Origin: Ligustrum vulgare
Lineage: Eukaryota; Streptophyta; Magnoliopsida; Lamiales; Oleaceae
Direction: 5' to 3'
Length of the DNA stretch: 64,000 nucleotides
Assembly (NCBI GenBank): GCA_963555705.1
Contig: OY743183.1
Span: 48,101,466 to 48,165,465 of the forward strand
The notes beneath the pieces are model-generated. The model saw nothing but the letters and a program-made list of their open reading frames with translations. It was not told the DNA's origin and did not search any database. A program made the position numbers and the translations under genes. This document shows positions 33,177-44,429 of the stretch, piece after piece. Within the stretch, counting starts at the first letter, position 1, and every line of letters begins with the position of its first letter.

Positions 33177-34727
33177 TAATATTAAGCAGCACATTTCTTT
33201 CGTCCATTCCACTACAAGTCATGTCCTGCAGTCATCTTAAAGTGGCCTACAATGGCGTAGGTCACTGCAGGTCATGACCTGCAATCACCTGAATGTGGCA
33301 TGCAATGACACATGTCCCTGCAGGTCCTGACGTGCGATGAAGTGAACATTCTCCACATACACATCACCAAATATATCGTCATCGATTATATATAATCGAT
33401 ATATACGTAATAAGATTAAATAAAAAATAATTATATTTACAAGATTGTTAATTTACTATACAAATATGTAAATGCAAATTTGAATGAAAATGATTTATAT
33501 ACAAACGTCAACGAAATATTTTGCCCATAAGTTTTAAATCTCGACGATTTCCTCCGTTGAGTAGTATTCTTTAAATGCTTACAAACAATTAAAATGAACA
33601 ATTAGTTATTTGTTAATAAAATATAAAGTAATAATTAAAAATTCTTATTCTTCAATAACTTATACATTTTCTAATGAAGCGAGTTGAAAGTGATCTGTGA
33701 ATATCTCATATATGTATCTCATAACGTAATAACCACACTCAGAACCTCCAAGTTACTGAGGACACTGAAATTTTCAAATTGAAAACTAGCATTAGTAATC
33801 AAACTAAATAAAATTCAAACATGTGAAATAAATTTTAAATTTGTGTTTTCATACCTTTAAATTTTTTCATGTTGTATTCATTTTTGTCCTAAAGCCACCA
33901 CATGCCCAATACGTTTTGAAAGCCCTAAAGTTTCAATAAATTATATGAACAAGTTACCAAACCCTAAATGTCAACATTAAAATGATTTTCCTCGAAAATA
34001 GTGCAGATGTCGAACCAACAATTCTGTAAAGGCTATGTCATTTTTGTGTCGACACTTAGGGTTTTCATGTGCCAAAAGTTTTAAATTTTATCACATTTTT
34101 CGACTTATTATTATTAAATAGGGATTGTAGTTTTGGGATCGTCATAGGGTATTTAAACATCCACTTCTCCTTTTCAACACACTTTTTCACTTTTTATAAT
34201 TCATCTTACTGTAAAACTTAGCACAAAATGGAGAGAAAGATGCAAGAAGAGAGGTGGAAACAAAAAAGCAAAATGGGGAAATTTTTGGAGCAAATCAAGA
34301 CCAAAGCATTTCATTATCCAAGAATCCAACCAAATGATGGTTTCTATTTATTGTCTTGTATTTTTTTATTTAGTTTCTCATTTTGTAATGTATTTTTACA
34401 AATCTCGTCTTTTGTGCAATATTTATACAACGGGTTAAGTTCTTAATTTTGGGATGAACGATTGGGATGAATAATATTGCTTAACCTAGTTCAAATTATT
34501 TTAATATTTGCTGAGCTATTTTTACAATGAGTTAAGGCTCTTAATTGTATTTTAATTGACATAGAGATATGGTAGGTTAAACCAATTGATTATGACTAAT
34601 TTCACTAGAGAGAAGACTATTAATTAAAACTGGAAAATCGGTCTTACATTTTATTTGAGTAATTTGTTAATTTGCATGCTGAAAAACCAATTAAGAGATG
34701 ATTAAGTGAAATCATGAATCTCAACTA
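33177..34727. other. Noncoding DNA with a short palindromic cluster
   Basis: 33190-33350 is rich in CTGCAGGTCA-type motifs, including the 18-bp perfect palindrome TGCAGGTCATGACCTGCA at 33266-33283. The rest is AT-rich. A 72-codon frame at 34228 (MERKMQEERWKQKSKMGKF) has no recognised relative, and a stretch of ordinary AT-rich repeat-like DNA follows. I assign no gene here. Confidence 0.5.
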
Positions 34728-35312
34728 TTTAATTTTTATTTTCGTTATCTTTGTAGAATTTAAAGTTTGTTTATAATATTCTGAATTTTAAAAAATCTCA
34801 AAATTCTGTGTGTTTCGATGTTAAAATTAAATTAATTAGTGTTGAATAGAGTAATCATATTTTGTAGAATCGACAATTAGGACTCGTTAGTTTACATTAT
34901 TATGACCCGTGCGTTTGTGGTATACTTATTAATGAAAGAGGAGAATTGAGCAAATTTTATAATCTAATTATTAATAATTAATTAATTATTATATGCATAA
35001 ATAAAAAATATTAAGTACATCTAAGGCAAACTTGAATAACGAAAATGAAAATTTTATTAATCAAAAAAACTATGTTTCAAGTGGACAATTTGGGTTCAAA
35101 GAGTAGTTTTAACCGAGTTCAATGAGATGACATCAATAGTTGGGGACATTTGATAGAATTGAAAAATGTTAATAATTTTTAATCATTCTAAGGGTTACTT
35201 AATTTATTCTATGATTGTATTAAAATAGTTTAATCTCGTACAACTTTATTAATATAACAAGGGAAAAAGTAAAACCTTATTTTCTAGCAAAGAATGACTC
35301 CTAGCCACTTAG
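34728..35312. repeat. P450-flank repeat, copy III, left part
   Basis: Matches 25762-26360 of copy I. It is cut by copia C, which inserted at CTTAG (35308-35312, repeated at 41580-41584). The repeat resumes at 41585. Confidence 0.8.
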
Positions 35313-35769
35313 TGTAAGGATTTTAATCAATCATGTGGGCTTATATGTGAATTATTGTGTATTGAATAAAAGGCTATCAATTTGGTTGAGCCCAATTAAA
35401 GTGATCTAATAAGGATTTAATAAATATCGGGCTTTAATGCATCTAATTAAATGTATGGGCTTTTATGTGTAGATACCAGGCCATTACCTAATTCATGATG
35501 GGCCGGATTAGGTTAACTGGCAATACAGTATATAAAGTCGGTTATGGTCCCTGAATCCTACGTACTGTTCATCTTGTCTGACATCCCATCATCAGAGAGA
35601 AAATACGGACTACGTATCGATTTAGAAGATCCAACCAACCGAATTGTTTATCGTAAATCACGTTTGATTAAGGTACGCTTCCGCTTCAGTTATTTAATTC
35701 TTGATAATTCCAACATGATGATTATTCAGATTATAGATAAATTATTATCTGTAATAAAATTTTCTAACA
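35313..35769 (+). repeat. Copia C left LTR
   Basis: 457 bp; a TATA-like GTATATAAAG lies near 35527-35536. It differs from the right LTR at GGCAATACAG versus GACAATACAG and ATTCAG versus ATTTAG. The short open frame at 35544 inside it is repeated at 41354 simply because both are LTR sequence. Confidence 0.9.
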
Positions 35770-36344
35770 TAAATCTCTACTCCACTTCTCCGTTCCTCTT
35801 CTATCTTCTAATCTTCTTCTACTTTCATAATTTCATTTTATGTTTAATTCTGTTTAATTTTTAATTTTCTGTATTTGTATGATTTGGGTTTGAGTTTGTT
35901 GCTGAGTTTTGAATTCAGATTCTTGATTAAGGGATATTAAGTTTTCGAAATTAAGGTTGGATTTCTGTTGAATATTAAGTTTTGGATCCTGAGTGGTTGG
36001 TCGGAATCGGGTTGTGGAGTAATGAAATCTGTTGACCATGTGTATATTGAACTTGAATCTGGTCGGAGATGGGGAAGTCGCGCACTGCGCGTTGCGCGCG
36101 GTGGAGTGCGGCGTCGCCGGGCGGGGTGGTGTTGGATTTAGCCACCGCCGGCATGGGTGTGGAACGCCGTGGAGGGCGCTGCAGGTCGCAACGTTGGGGA
36201 ATGGCTGCGCGAGGGCTGCGGCTGCGACTAGGGTTATAGAAACCCTAGACGTCGCGTTTTTTGGGGCAGGGGCCTGGGTGCGGAAATTTGAAGTCTTCAG
36301 GGGCTATTTTGCAATTTTGGGTATTTTCTGTGATTTGTAACTGA

Positions 36345-37015
36345 GGTCCTCCCTCTTTATTAAGAAATTAAAGTTGAGCCCTTAAAGTTATAAGATTATT
36401 TAAATTGGCCCTTAAAATTCTGGATTTTATAACTTCAGCCCCTAAGGTTATAAATTATTAAAGTTGGGCCTCTAAAGTTTTAAAATTTTATAATTCAGCC
36501 CCTAAAGTTTGAGAATTTTCAAAATTGGTCCCTTAAGGTTAGAAAATTTTCATTTTCAGTCCCTAAAGTTTGAGAATTTTCTAATAAAGTACCTAAAGCT
36601 TGAAAATTCTCTAATTTGGTCCCTTAAAGTTTGAAAATTTTCTAATTCAGTCACTAAAGTTTGGAAATTTTCAAAATTGGTCCTTAAAGTTTGAATTTTT
36701 TTTTTTAAATTAAGTCCCTAAAGTTTGGGAATTTGCTAAATTGGCTACTAAAGTTTGAAAATTTTCAAAATCAACTTTTAAAGATTGAAATTTTCATATT
36801 TTGGACCTCTAAAGTTTGGTTTTGTTTCAAATTGGGACCTAAAGTTTGGAATTTCTCAAAATTGGCCAATAAAATTTTGGGAAAATTATAATTTAAGTCT
36901 TTCAAGCTTAAAATTTTACAAAATTGGCCACCTAAAGTTTAAGAATATTGCAATTGACTCTCCTAACTTAAGGATTGCTTTATTCTAATGTTTTGAATTC
37001 TATAATTCAAACCCT
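36345..37015. repeat. Degenerate tandem repeat in copia C leader
   Basis: A unit of roughly 38-40 bases built on CCTAAAGTTTGAAAATTTTC and AATTGGTCC recurs about 15 times with heavy variation. It lies between the leader and gag. No protein frame spans it. Confidence 0.8.
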
Positions 37016-37171
37016 AAAGTCAAATATATATGCAAATCAATGAATTTCAGTTTCAAATCTTGGTACATCGGAATCTTTTAAGAGATATAATATTCAAAAG
37101 TAAGTTAGTTGAAGCAACATGTTGCCAAAGCAACCTCTCTTGTGGATATTAATTAACTTTGAATATTAGAA

Positions 37172-37570
37172 GGTATTTGTGTGTGTTATTCATTGCGAAT
37201 ATTGATCGGCCCAAAGGAAGGTCAATATTTGGCTCGAATTTCACATGCACCTGTTGTGATAAACACGTGGCAATTATTTGGTTTAACGTGTGACCAATAA
37301 ATCGGTCCAAAGAAAGGTTTATTGGTTAACATGTCTTATTGCCAGTGTTTGATCACTACACTAAGGAAAAATTAGGTGTTTGTGTGTTATTTCATGCGGA
37401 TATTGATCGGCCCAAAGGAAGGTCAATATTTGGCCCGAATTTCACATGAACTTGTGGTGATAAATACGTGACGGTTATTTGGTTTTACGTGTGATCAATA
37501 AATCGGTCCAAAGAAAGGTTTGTTGGTTGACATGTCTTACTGTCAGTGTTTGATTACTACACCAAGAGTA
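37172..37570. repeat. Two-copy tandem repeat of about 200 bp in copia C
   Basis: Units 37172-37373 and 37374-37570 share ATTGATCGGCCCAAAGGAAG, AATCGGTCCAAAGAAAGGTT and CAGTGTTTGAT. They lie upstream of the gag remnant. Confidence 0.85.
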
Positions 37571-37879
37571 CCACTTACAAGTCAATATTTCTGTCCAAAG
37601 ACTAAATATTGATGTTGTGCTAGGTATCTTGTGATGGGCCCTACCATTATTTGAAAATATGATTTGCATAATAAGGTATTTATGTGAGTAATTTTATTTA
37701 AGTGTTCTCTATTCGGTTTCAAATTCTGCTAGTAGTAAATCTACAAGCTCAAATTTAATCCCTGTATTTATGGAATAAACTTCAAGGATCAAAACAAGAA
37801 CATTAACTTTTCGTTGGCTGCATCGATCTAGACCCTGTACTAAGGATTGAGTAACCTACTCCTCTTACGGATGAAAGTT

Positions 37880-40650
37880 CATCTAATCAAATGAGGAACT
37901 TTGAGAAGTGGGATTGCTTAAATTACGTGAGTCACATGATCATTAAGTGCGGCATTCCGGAAGCCTTTAGTGGCATAGTATCTAAGGAGGTAAATGATGC
38001 CAATGAATTCCTTGCCGAAATTAAGAAATGTTTTTTTGAAAAACGATAAGGCTGAAACAAGTACGCTTATGCAAAGCTTGATTTCAATAAAGTATAAAGG
38101 CAATGGGAAAATAAGGGAGTACATCATATAGATGTCTCACACTGCTTCAAAACTTAAGGACCTAAAACTCGACTTGTCTAATGACTTGCTCGTGCATTTG
38201 GTATTGATATCGCTTCCTGCACAATACAGTTAATTTAAGGTTAGTTATAACTGTCAAAATAGAAATGGACTCTCAATGAGCCCATTTCATAGTATGCAAG
38301 CTTCTTGCACAATTCAGTTAATTTAAGGTCAGTTATAACTGTTAAAGGGAGAAATGAACTCTAAATGAGCTCATTCTATTTTGTGTGCAAGAGGAAGAAA
38401 AGTTGAAGCAGGACGGAACTGAAAATCTTCTTTACTTGGCAAACACCTCTAAAGATAAGGGCAATAAAAGAAATAAAGAACATAAAGTTGTTAAGGGTTC
38501 AGAACAAAAGAAACCACATAAACACATTAAGGCTGTTTCTTTTGTTAGAAATCTGGACATTTAAAGAAAGATCATACATAATACCAACTAAAGCAGCTGC
38601 TAAAATACCTTAAGAACTTTTGACAGGCAGAAAAACCTAGTCTAAAGTATTTCTACATTTGGGGATGTCCAGCTAAGGCAAGACCTTATGGGCCACATAA
38701 AGAAATTGGACTCCAAAACAGCCAGCAGCTACTTTATTGGTTATTCTGAGCGTTTAAGGGGCTATTAAATTTTATAATCCCACACTTAAGTCAATTTTGA
38801 AACGGGAACTGCAACATTTTTGAGGATGTTGAGTTTGGGGGGAGAAATAAGGTTAGAGATATTGTCTTTAAGGAATAAGTTGAGGAAGGATCGATTTCGA
38901 TTCCTACTATTGTTTTTGATAATGTGCAAGTTTCTATACATGTCATTGATCAAGAAGCATATTCGGAACCTCAATTAGACAATGTTGAAGAACCACCCAT
39001 CCAAAATAAGGTAAATTTCAGAAGTACAAACTCAACAACCTCAATAACTAAAGCCATTAAGGAGATCCACGAGAGAAATAAAAAATGCTATTCCGGATAA
39101 TTTAAATAGCATTTCTCGAAGAACATAAGGAAAATAATGGAATGGTGGAAGATGGTCCAATCAATTCCATCAGGCCATGCAGGGTTCTAACTCTCAAAAG
39201 TGGATTGATGCCATAAATAAGGAGTATAAGCATATGCAAGACAATAAAGTTTTGGGATCTTGTCCCATTACCAGAAGGTACGAAGTCCATTGGTCTTAAA
39301 TGGATTTTTAAACCAAGAAGGATTCGAAAGGTAATGTGGAAAGATATAAGGTTCGTCTTGTATCTAAGGGCTTTACACAGATTGATGGCATTGACTATAA
39401 AGAGACTTTCTCTTCGGTTTCAATGAAAGACTCTTTCAGGAAAGTTAGGTTGTTGTACATTTTGACCTCGAGTTACATCAAATGGATACTAAGGTGGCGT
39501 TTCTCAATGGCGACATTGATGGGACGATCTATTTGGTGCAATCAGAAAACTTTGTGTCGTAGACCCAAAGCAAATGATTTGCAAATTAAAGAAATCCATT
39601 TATGTGCTCAAGCCAGCTTCTCGTTAAGGGTAATACAAATTTCATCAAATAATTATCTCATTTGGTCTTGAGATTAATGTTGTTAATGGTTGTTTGTATT
39701 ACAAATTCAGTGGGAGTAAGTACATTGTCCTGGTTTTATATATTGATTATTGCTTGCCACTAATGATATAGGTATGTCACATAAAATTTTGAGATTAAAA
39801 ATCTTGGTGACGTCTCTTTTGTATTAGGAATTCAGATACACCGGGATTGTTCTCGGGGTATTCTTGAATTGTCACAAAAGGGCTATATCGATAAAGTGCT
39901 TAAGAGGTTTGACATGCAAGACAGTAAATCAGGGGACACCCCTATCGCTAAGGGAGACAAATTTAGTCTCGACTAATGCCCAAAAAAGTTATCTTGAAGT
40001 TAAAGAAATGCAGAGGATCCTATATAGTTAAGCTATAGAAAGTCTGATGTATGCTCAAATTTGTATGCGTTCGTATATTGCATACGTTATTGGGATACTA
40101 AGGAGATATTTAAGTAACCCTGTGATGGATCATTTGGAAAGCAGCCAAACATGGGTTATAAAGTATTTAAAGAGAACGAAAGATTACATGCTCACATACA
40201 GAAAATCGGATCAGTTGGAGATCATATGGTATTATGATTCCGATTTTTACTAGATGCCAAGAAAGTAAAAGATCCACATAAGGCTACATTTAACTGCTGG
40301 TTGGAGGAGCTATTTTCGGATGGAGTGCTTAACAGACACTTTAGCTTCTTTCACTTGGCAGCACAGTTGTAGCAATTTTGGGGGGCATCTAATTATGGAA
40401 TATAGCTGCGAAATTTTGTCACAAGGCTGCGTATTCTGTATGGTATAGAAAGACCACTAAAGTTATATTGTGACAATAACTCAGCAGATTTATATTCCAG
40501 TAACAACAGGAGCTCAACTAAGTCAAAATACATTGACATAAGTTCCTGGTTGTGAAGGATACAGTTCAGAGTGGACACGTGTCAATAAGAGCACATTGGG
40601 ACAAACTCCATAATTGCAGATCCGCTTACTAAAGTATTACAACCCAAGGT
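37880..40650 (+). pseudogene. Copia C gag-pol remnant, lacking protease and most of integrase
   Basis: The gag remnant is in changing frames: NFEKWDCLNYVSHMI, then a QSLISIKYKGNGKIREYI-type stretch, LSNDLLVHLVLISLPAQY, and a damaged zinc knuckle near 38540 (KSGHLKKDH). At about 38640 it passes almost directly to the C-terminal part of integrase (CPAKARPYGPHKEIGLQNS), so the protease and catalytic core are deleted. The RT remnant has ERYKVRLVSKGFTQIDGIDY and a decayed YVDD region near 39735. The RNase H remnant has IAYVIGILRRYLSNP and ends near 40640. Every domain has stops and frameshifts, so the element cannot code for its own movement. Confidence 0.8.
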
Positions 40651-41122
40651 CTTTCATGAGTACATTACTCATATGGGTGTTGTATTTCTCAAGGATATTC
40701 GGTTTCAGTGGGAGTTTGTATTTTGGGTGCATTAGACACTTTTACTGTCCTTTTGGATACAGTTTAAAGTTAAAGTTGTTTACAGCTGTAATGTTTCAGG
40801 TTTATTATCTCTGAACTTGTTTAAGGATGATCTCACTAAAGTTGGACCAGTTGGGAATAGGCATGTTGAAGATCACATTACATGTAATTTCCATGCTACA
40901 CATCCATACTTGATCCATGTCATTCAGTTATGTCGATATACGTGACCATTGAAGGTTTAGTTACGATTAATGTAGCGAAAGCCGCTTTGATCCTATGTTG
41001 ATATAATTGATGGACCGGATTGTTTGGGGATGCATTCAGTAATGATAGCAAAATTTTGAGTACTCATAAGGTTATGATTGATACACAATTGTAAGGTTAC
41101 ACATATAGCCCAAGTGGGAGAT

Positions 41123-41579
41123 TGTAAGGATTTTAATCAATCATGTGGGCTTATATGTGAATTATTGTGTATTGAATAAAAGGCTATCAATTTGGTTGAG
41201 CCCAATTAAAGTGATCTAATAAGGATTTAATAAATATCGGGCTTTAATGCATCTAATTAAATGTATGGGCTTTTATGTGTAGATACCAGGCCATTACCTA
41301 ATTCATGATGGGCCGGATTAGGTTAACTGACAATACAGTATATAAAGTCGGTTATGGTCCCTGAATCCTACGTACTGTTCATCTTGTCTGACATCCCATC
41401 ATCAGAGAGAAAATACGGACTACGTATCGATTTAGAAGATCCAACCAACCGAATTGTTTATCGTAAATCACGTTTGATTAAGGTACGCTTCCGCTTCAGT
41501 TATTTAATTCTTGATAATTCCAACATGATGATTATTTAGATTATAGATAAATTATTATCTGTAATAAAATTTTCTAACA
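41123..41579 (+). repeat. Copia C right LTR
   Basis: 457 bp, ends at TTCTAACA followed by TSD CTTAG (41580-41584). It is nearly identical to the left LTR. Confidence 0.9.
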
Positions 41580-41584
41580 CTTAG

Positions 41585-42490
41585 AACTCTTGAATTGAAC
41601 AACAAACTAATCCACGTTAAAAACTTCCTAGATATTGAAACTGGAATGGAAAATTGAAAATTTGTAAGGTCTTTTTTTTGGGGGTTGGGGGGGGGGGGGT
41701 GCTGACTTTGAATATACGGATTTTTTCTAATAACCCAAAAAAAAAAAAAAAAAAGGGAACCTGTTTATGTTCCCAAGTAAAAAGTATTGAATTAGAATTC
41801 CCAATTTCATATTTTTTTTAAGTCTCCAAGCTTGTCAATTCAATAAAAGAGAGCTATTTTATTATTTTCATTCTTAATTCAACAAAATTAATTAAAAAAA
41901 TATATAGTTGAATTTTCAATTTTGTACTCTGCCTAGGCTTTTCTTCAATTTCTCTCTGTATTTGTTTATTTCTATCTCCATTCGGTTAAAAACAATAGTA
42001 CAGTCTAATAAACGGTGGGCAATTGGTCACAGTTTCTTTTATTCTTCATATTTGAATTTTCAAACTATTATTTAGGATGATTGAACCACGCCATCTAAAA
42101 GTTTAAGTTATTAGAAGCAATATATTTAGAGATATTTTTACTAAAATCTTGATAACTTCATACATTTTTTTATTGGTGACTTTAAAATTAGAACAAGAAG
42201 TTTGTACCCGGTTTAGATAAAAATTAGGTATTTACAAATTGTTTGATAAAAGTAAATAAAATTTATGAATGAAAAAAATTAATAAAAAAAAGTTGTAGTT
42301 CCCATAAAACGTGTTATTAATATTAGCTTTACATATAGTAAGGGTGTTCTTTTAACAATTGATTTATTAATTATGCATGGCAACTTCATAATTCTTTGTT
42401 CCATTCTCAAGTCTCTAAAAGCATGCAAGGCTCGTTCTTTATTTATTTTTCATCTAGTTTTTCAACTGACAAGTGGGTACACAATTTGAG
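41585..42490. repeat. P450-flank repeat, copy III, right part
   Basis: It resumes copy III after copia C. 41585-41680 matches 26350-26440, and 42100-42490 matches 32490-32700 of copy II. It contains a G homopolymer near 41685-41699. This is the immediate upstream region of the P450 gene, so the flank repeat was originally P450 upstream DNA. Confidence 0.7.
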
Positions 42491-42517
42491 AACATATCTA
42501 AATATTCTACTTATAAA

Positions 42518-42576
42518 TACTGGTAATATGTATTGCAAGATTCATATCTTGAACTTATAATTTTCTTCAATTATCC
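42518..42576 (+). promoter_or_regulatory. Likely P450 core promoter and 5' UTR
   Basis: A TATA-like CTTATAAATA lies at about 42520-42530, roughly 47 bases before the ATG at 42577. Spacing fits a short plant 5' UTR. No transcription data are available from the sequence alone. Confidence 0.5.
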
Positions 42577-44175
42577 ATGGAGTTCCAATTCCCTTTTTCC
42601 GTCAGTGCTTCCTTCCTCCTTTTGTCGTCGTTTCTGTTCATGCTAGTTAAGCAGTACATAGGATCAAAAAATACTGAAAAATTGCCCCCAGGGCCAAGAA
42701 AGCTCCCTTTTATTGGGAACTTGCACCAGTTGGCAGGCTCCCTACCTCATCGTACTCTCGGTAACTTAGCAAAAAAATACGGACCCGCACCTTAAACTAG
42801 GTGAACTTTCAACAATTGTTATATCGTCTCCTCGAATAGCTCAAGAAATATATCAAACAAATGATATTAACTTTTCTGATAGGCCGGAGTTGCTCGTCTC
42901 TAAGATTGTATATTACAATGTTGGTGACGTTGGTTTTGTTCCGTACGGTGCATATTGGAGAGATATGCGTAAGATACTGACGATGGAACTCCTAAGTCTA
43001 AAAAAAGTCCAATCATTTCACAGTATAATGGAGGAAGAGGTTTCTCGTCTCATTAGTTCAATTCGAGGCTTGGAAGGAGATATAATCAATTTTTCTGAAA
43101 AAGGTTTAGATATAGAGAGTTCGATTCTTGTGAGAAGTGCAGTTGGTCGTAAATGCAAAGACCATGAATCACTAATGAAGTTGGGAAAGGAAACAACATC
43201 CTTTGTAGGAATGTTTAATATTGGAGATATCTTCCCTTCACTGTCATTTCTTGATTCCATCTTTGGAACCAAGCGCAAGTTATTTAACATTCATAAATTG
43301 GTTGATAATATTCTCGAGGGAATAATTCGGGAACACGAAGAGGATATGTTGACAATGGGCAAAGCCAGTGAAGATCAGCACTCAGAAGATGACATACTCG
43401 ACGTTTTCTTGCGGCTTAAGGAGAGCAATAACGAAGCTATCACAAGAGATAACATCAAAGCTAACGTATTTGTGAGTCATTTAATTTTTTACTATATTTA
43501 TTTTAATTTCTAGCTAGCTACTTTTGATCGATCTTAATTTAATTTCTACTTTTGCAGATATTGCTAGGTGCTGGAATTGACACTTCATTCACTGTTATGG
43601 AATGGACAATGTCTGAACTGATGAGGAATCCAAAAGTAATGGAGAAGGCACAAGCAGAAGTAAGGAAAGCTTTCAAGGGAAAGGAGAAAATCCTGCTGAG
43701 TGATATTCAGAATTTGAGTTATCTGAAGATGGTGATTAAGGAATGTCTAAGGATGCACCCTCCAGGTCCCTTGTTAGGCCCCAGGCGGTCAAGGGAACAA
43801 TGCAAGATTAGTGGATACGATATACCGGCTAATACCGTAGCTATAATAAATGGTTGGGCGATCGGAAGGGATCCTGAATACTGGCACAATCCTGAGACTT
43901 TTGAACCTGAGAGATTTAACAATGTGCCAACTACATATACTGGTACTCATTACGAGTATATACCATTTGGTGCGGGGAGGAGGATGTGTCCGGGGATCAA
44001 CTTCGGTATGGCCAGCATCGAGTTCTCTTTAGCTAACTTCCTCTATCACTTCAACTGGAAACTTCCAGGTGGGATCAGCCCTGATAAATTGGACATGACT
44101 GAGAGATGGGGTGCAGCTGCCGGAAGGAAGAACAATTTGTACCTGATTCCCACGTCCTACGTCCCAAACAATTAA
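42577..44175 (+). pseudogene. Cytochrome P450, CYP71 clade, one frameshift in exon 1
   Basis: P450s are ER-anchored haem monooxygenases; CYP71-clade members act mainly in specialised metabolism. Exon 1 (42577-43471) starts with a hydrophobic anchor ([19 protein letters not shown]), then the Pro-rich hinge [16 protein letters not shown]. At KKYGPAP the frame hits TAA (42792-42794); one frame over it resumes [14 protein letters not shown] and stays open. Compared with the usual KYGPLMHLKLGE pattern about five bases are missing. A phase-0 intron (43472-43557, GTGAGT...TTTGCAG) precedes exon 2 (43558-44175): I-helix GAGIDTSFT, ExxR in KECLRMHPPGP, FEPERF, haem loop FGAGRRMCPG. All core motifs are intact, so the lesion is recent or a sequencing error. 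The substrate cannot be inferred. Confidence 0.85.
43472..43557 (+). other. P450 intron
   Basis: 86 bp, donor GTGAGT and acceptor TTTGCAG, phase 0, between ...IKANVF and ILLGAGIDTS. The position just before the I-helix is the conserved single-intron site of CYP71-clade genes. Confidence 0.85.
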
Positions 44176-44429
44176 TTAATAAGGATTTTGGCCCTTGTTG
44201 TAATAATTAAATTATGGTGGTTTGTAATTTTTAAATAAAGTGTAAGGAACAATAAGTCTATCTTCCCATAAAAATAATATCTTAACTTTCATACCTTTGA
44301 GTAACAATGTGAGTTTAAGACAGAGTTGAGAGCCTTTGATTTCAGCCACCATGACATGTGTACCATATGACATATGCATGATACGCTAATGCATAAACAA
44401 TGATAATTTCAAGATTTTATAAACCATGC
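44176..44429. other. P450 3' region
   Basis: The stop TAA is followed by AT-rich DNA; a possible polyadenylation signal AATAAA occurs near 44234. From about 44280 the sequence appears to belong to the truncated gypsy element that follows. Confidence 0.4.

Larger units (their letters stand above)
35313..41579 (+). mobile_element. Copia element C, young LTRs with a decayed, deleted interior
   Basis: 6,267 bp, TSD CTTAG on both sides. LTRs are 457 bp each (35313-35769, 41123-41579), from TGTAAGGATT to TTCTAACA, and I count only about two differences between them. The polypurine tract AAGTGGGAGAT directly precedes the right LTR, so it reads on the plus strand. The interior has a GC-rich leader, tandem repeats and broken gag and pol remnants, with protease and most of integrase missing. 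I see no standard tRNA-iMet PBS after the left LTR. Confidence 0.9.

Noticed and set aside
34228..34446. 72-codon frame MERKMQEERWKQ...
   Set aside because: The first third is charged and the rest hydrophobic with AT-driven codons; no family or conserved neighbour, so not called a gene.
35544..35864. Open frame starting MVPESYVLFILSDIPSSERK, repeated at 41354
   Set aside because: Both copies are LTR sequence of copia C; repetition reflects the two LTRs and not a conserved gene.
36032..36340. 102-codon frame in the GC-rich block of copia C
   Set aside because: No recognisable motif, no homologous context, and high GC favours chance open frames; it lies in a leader region.
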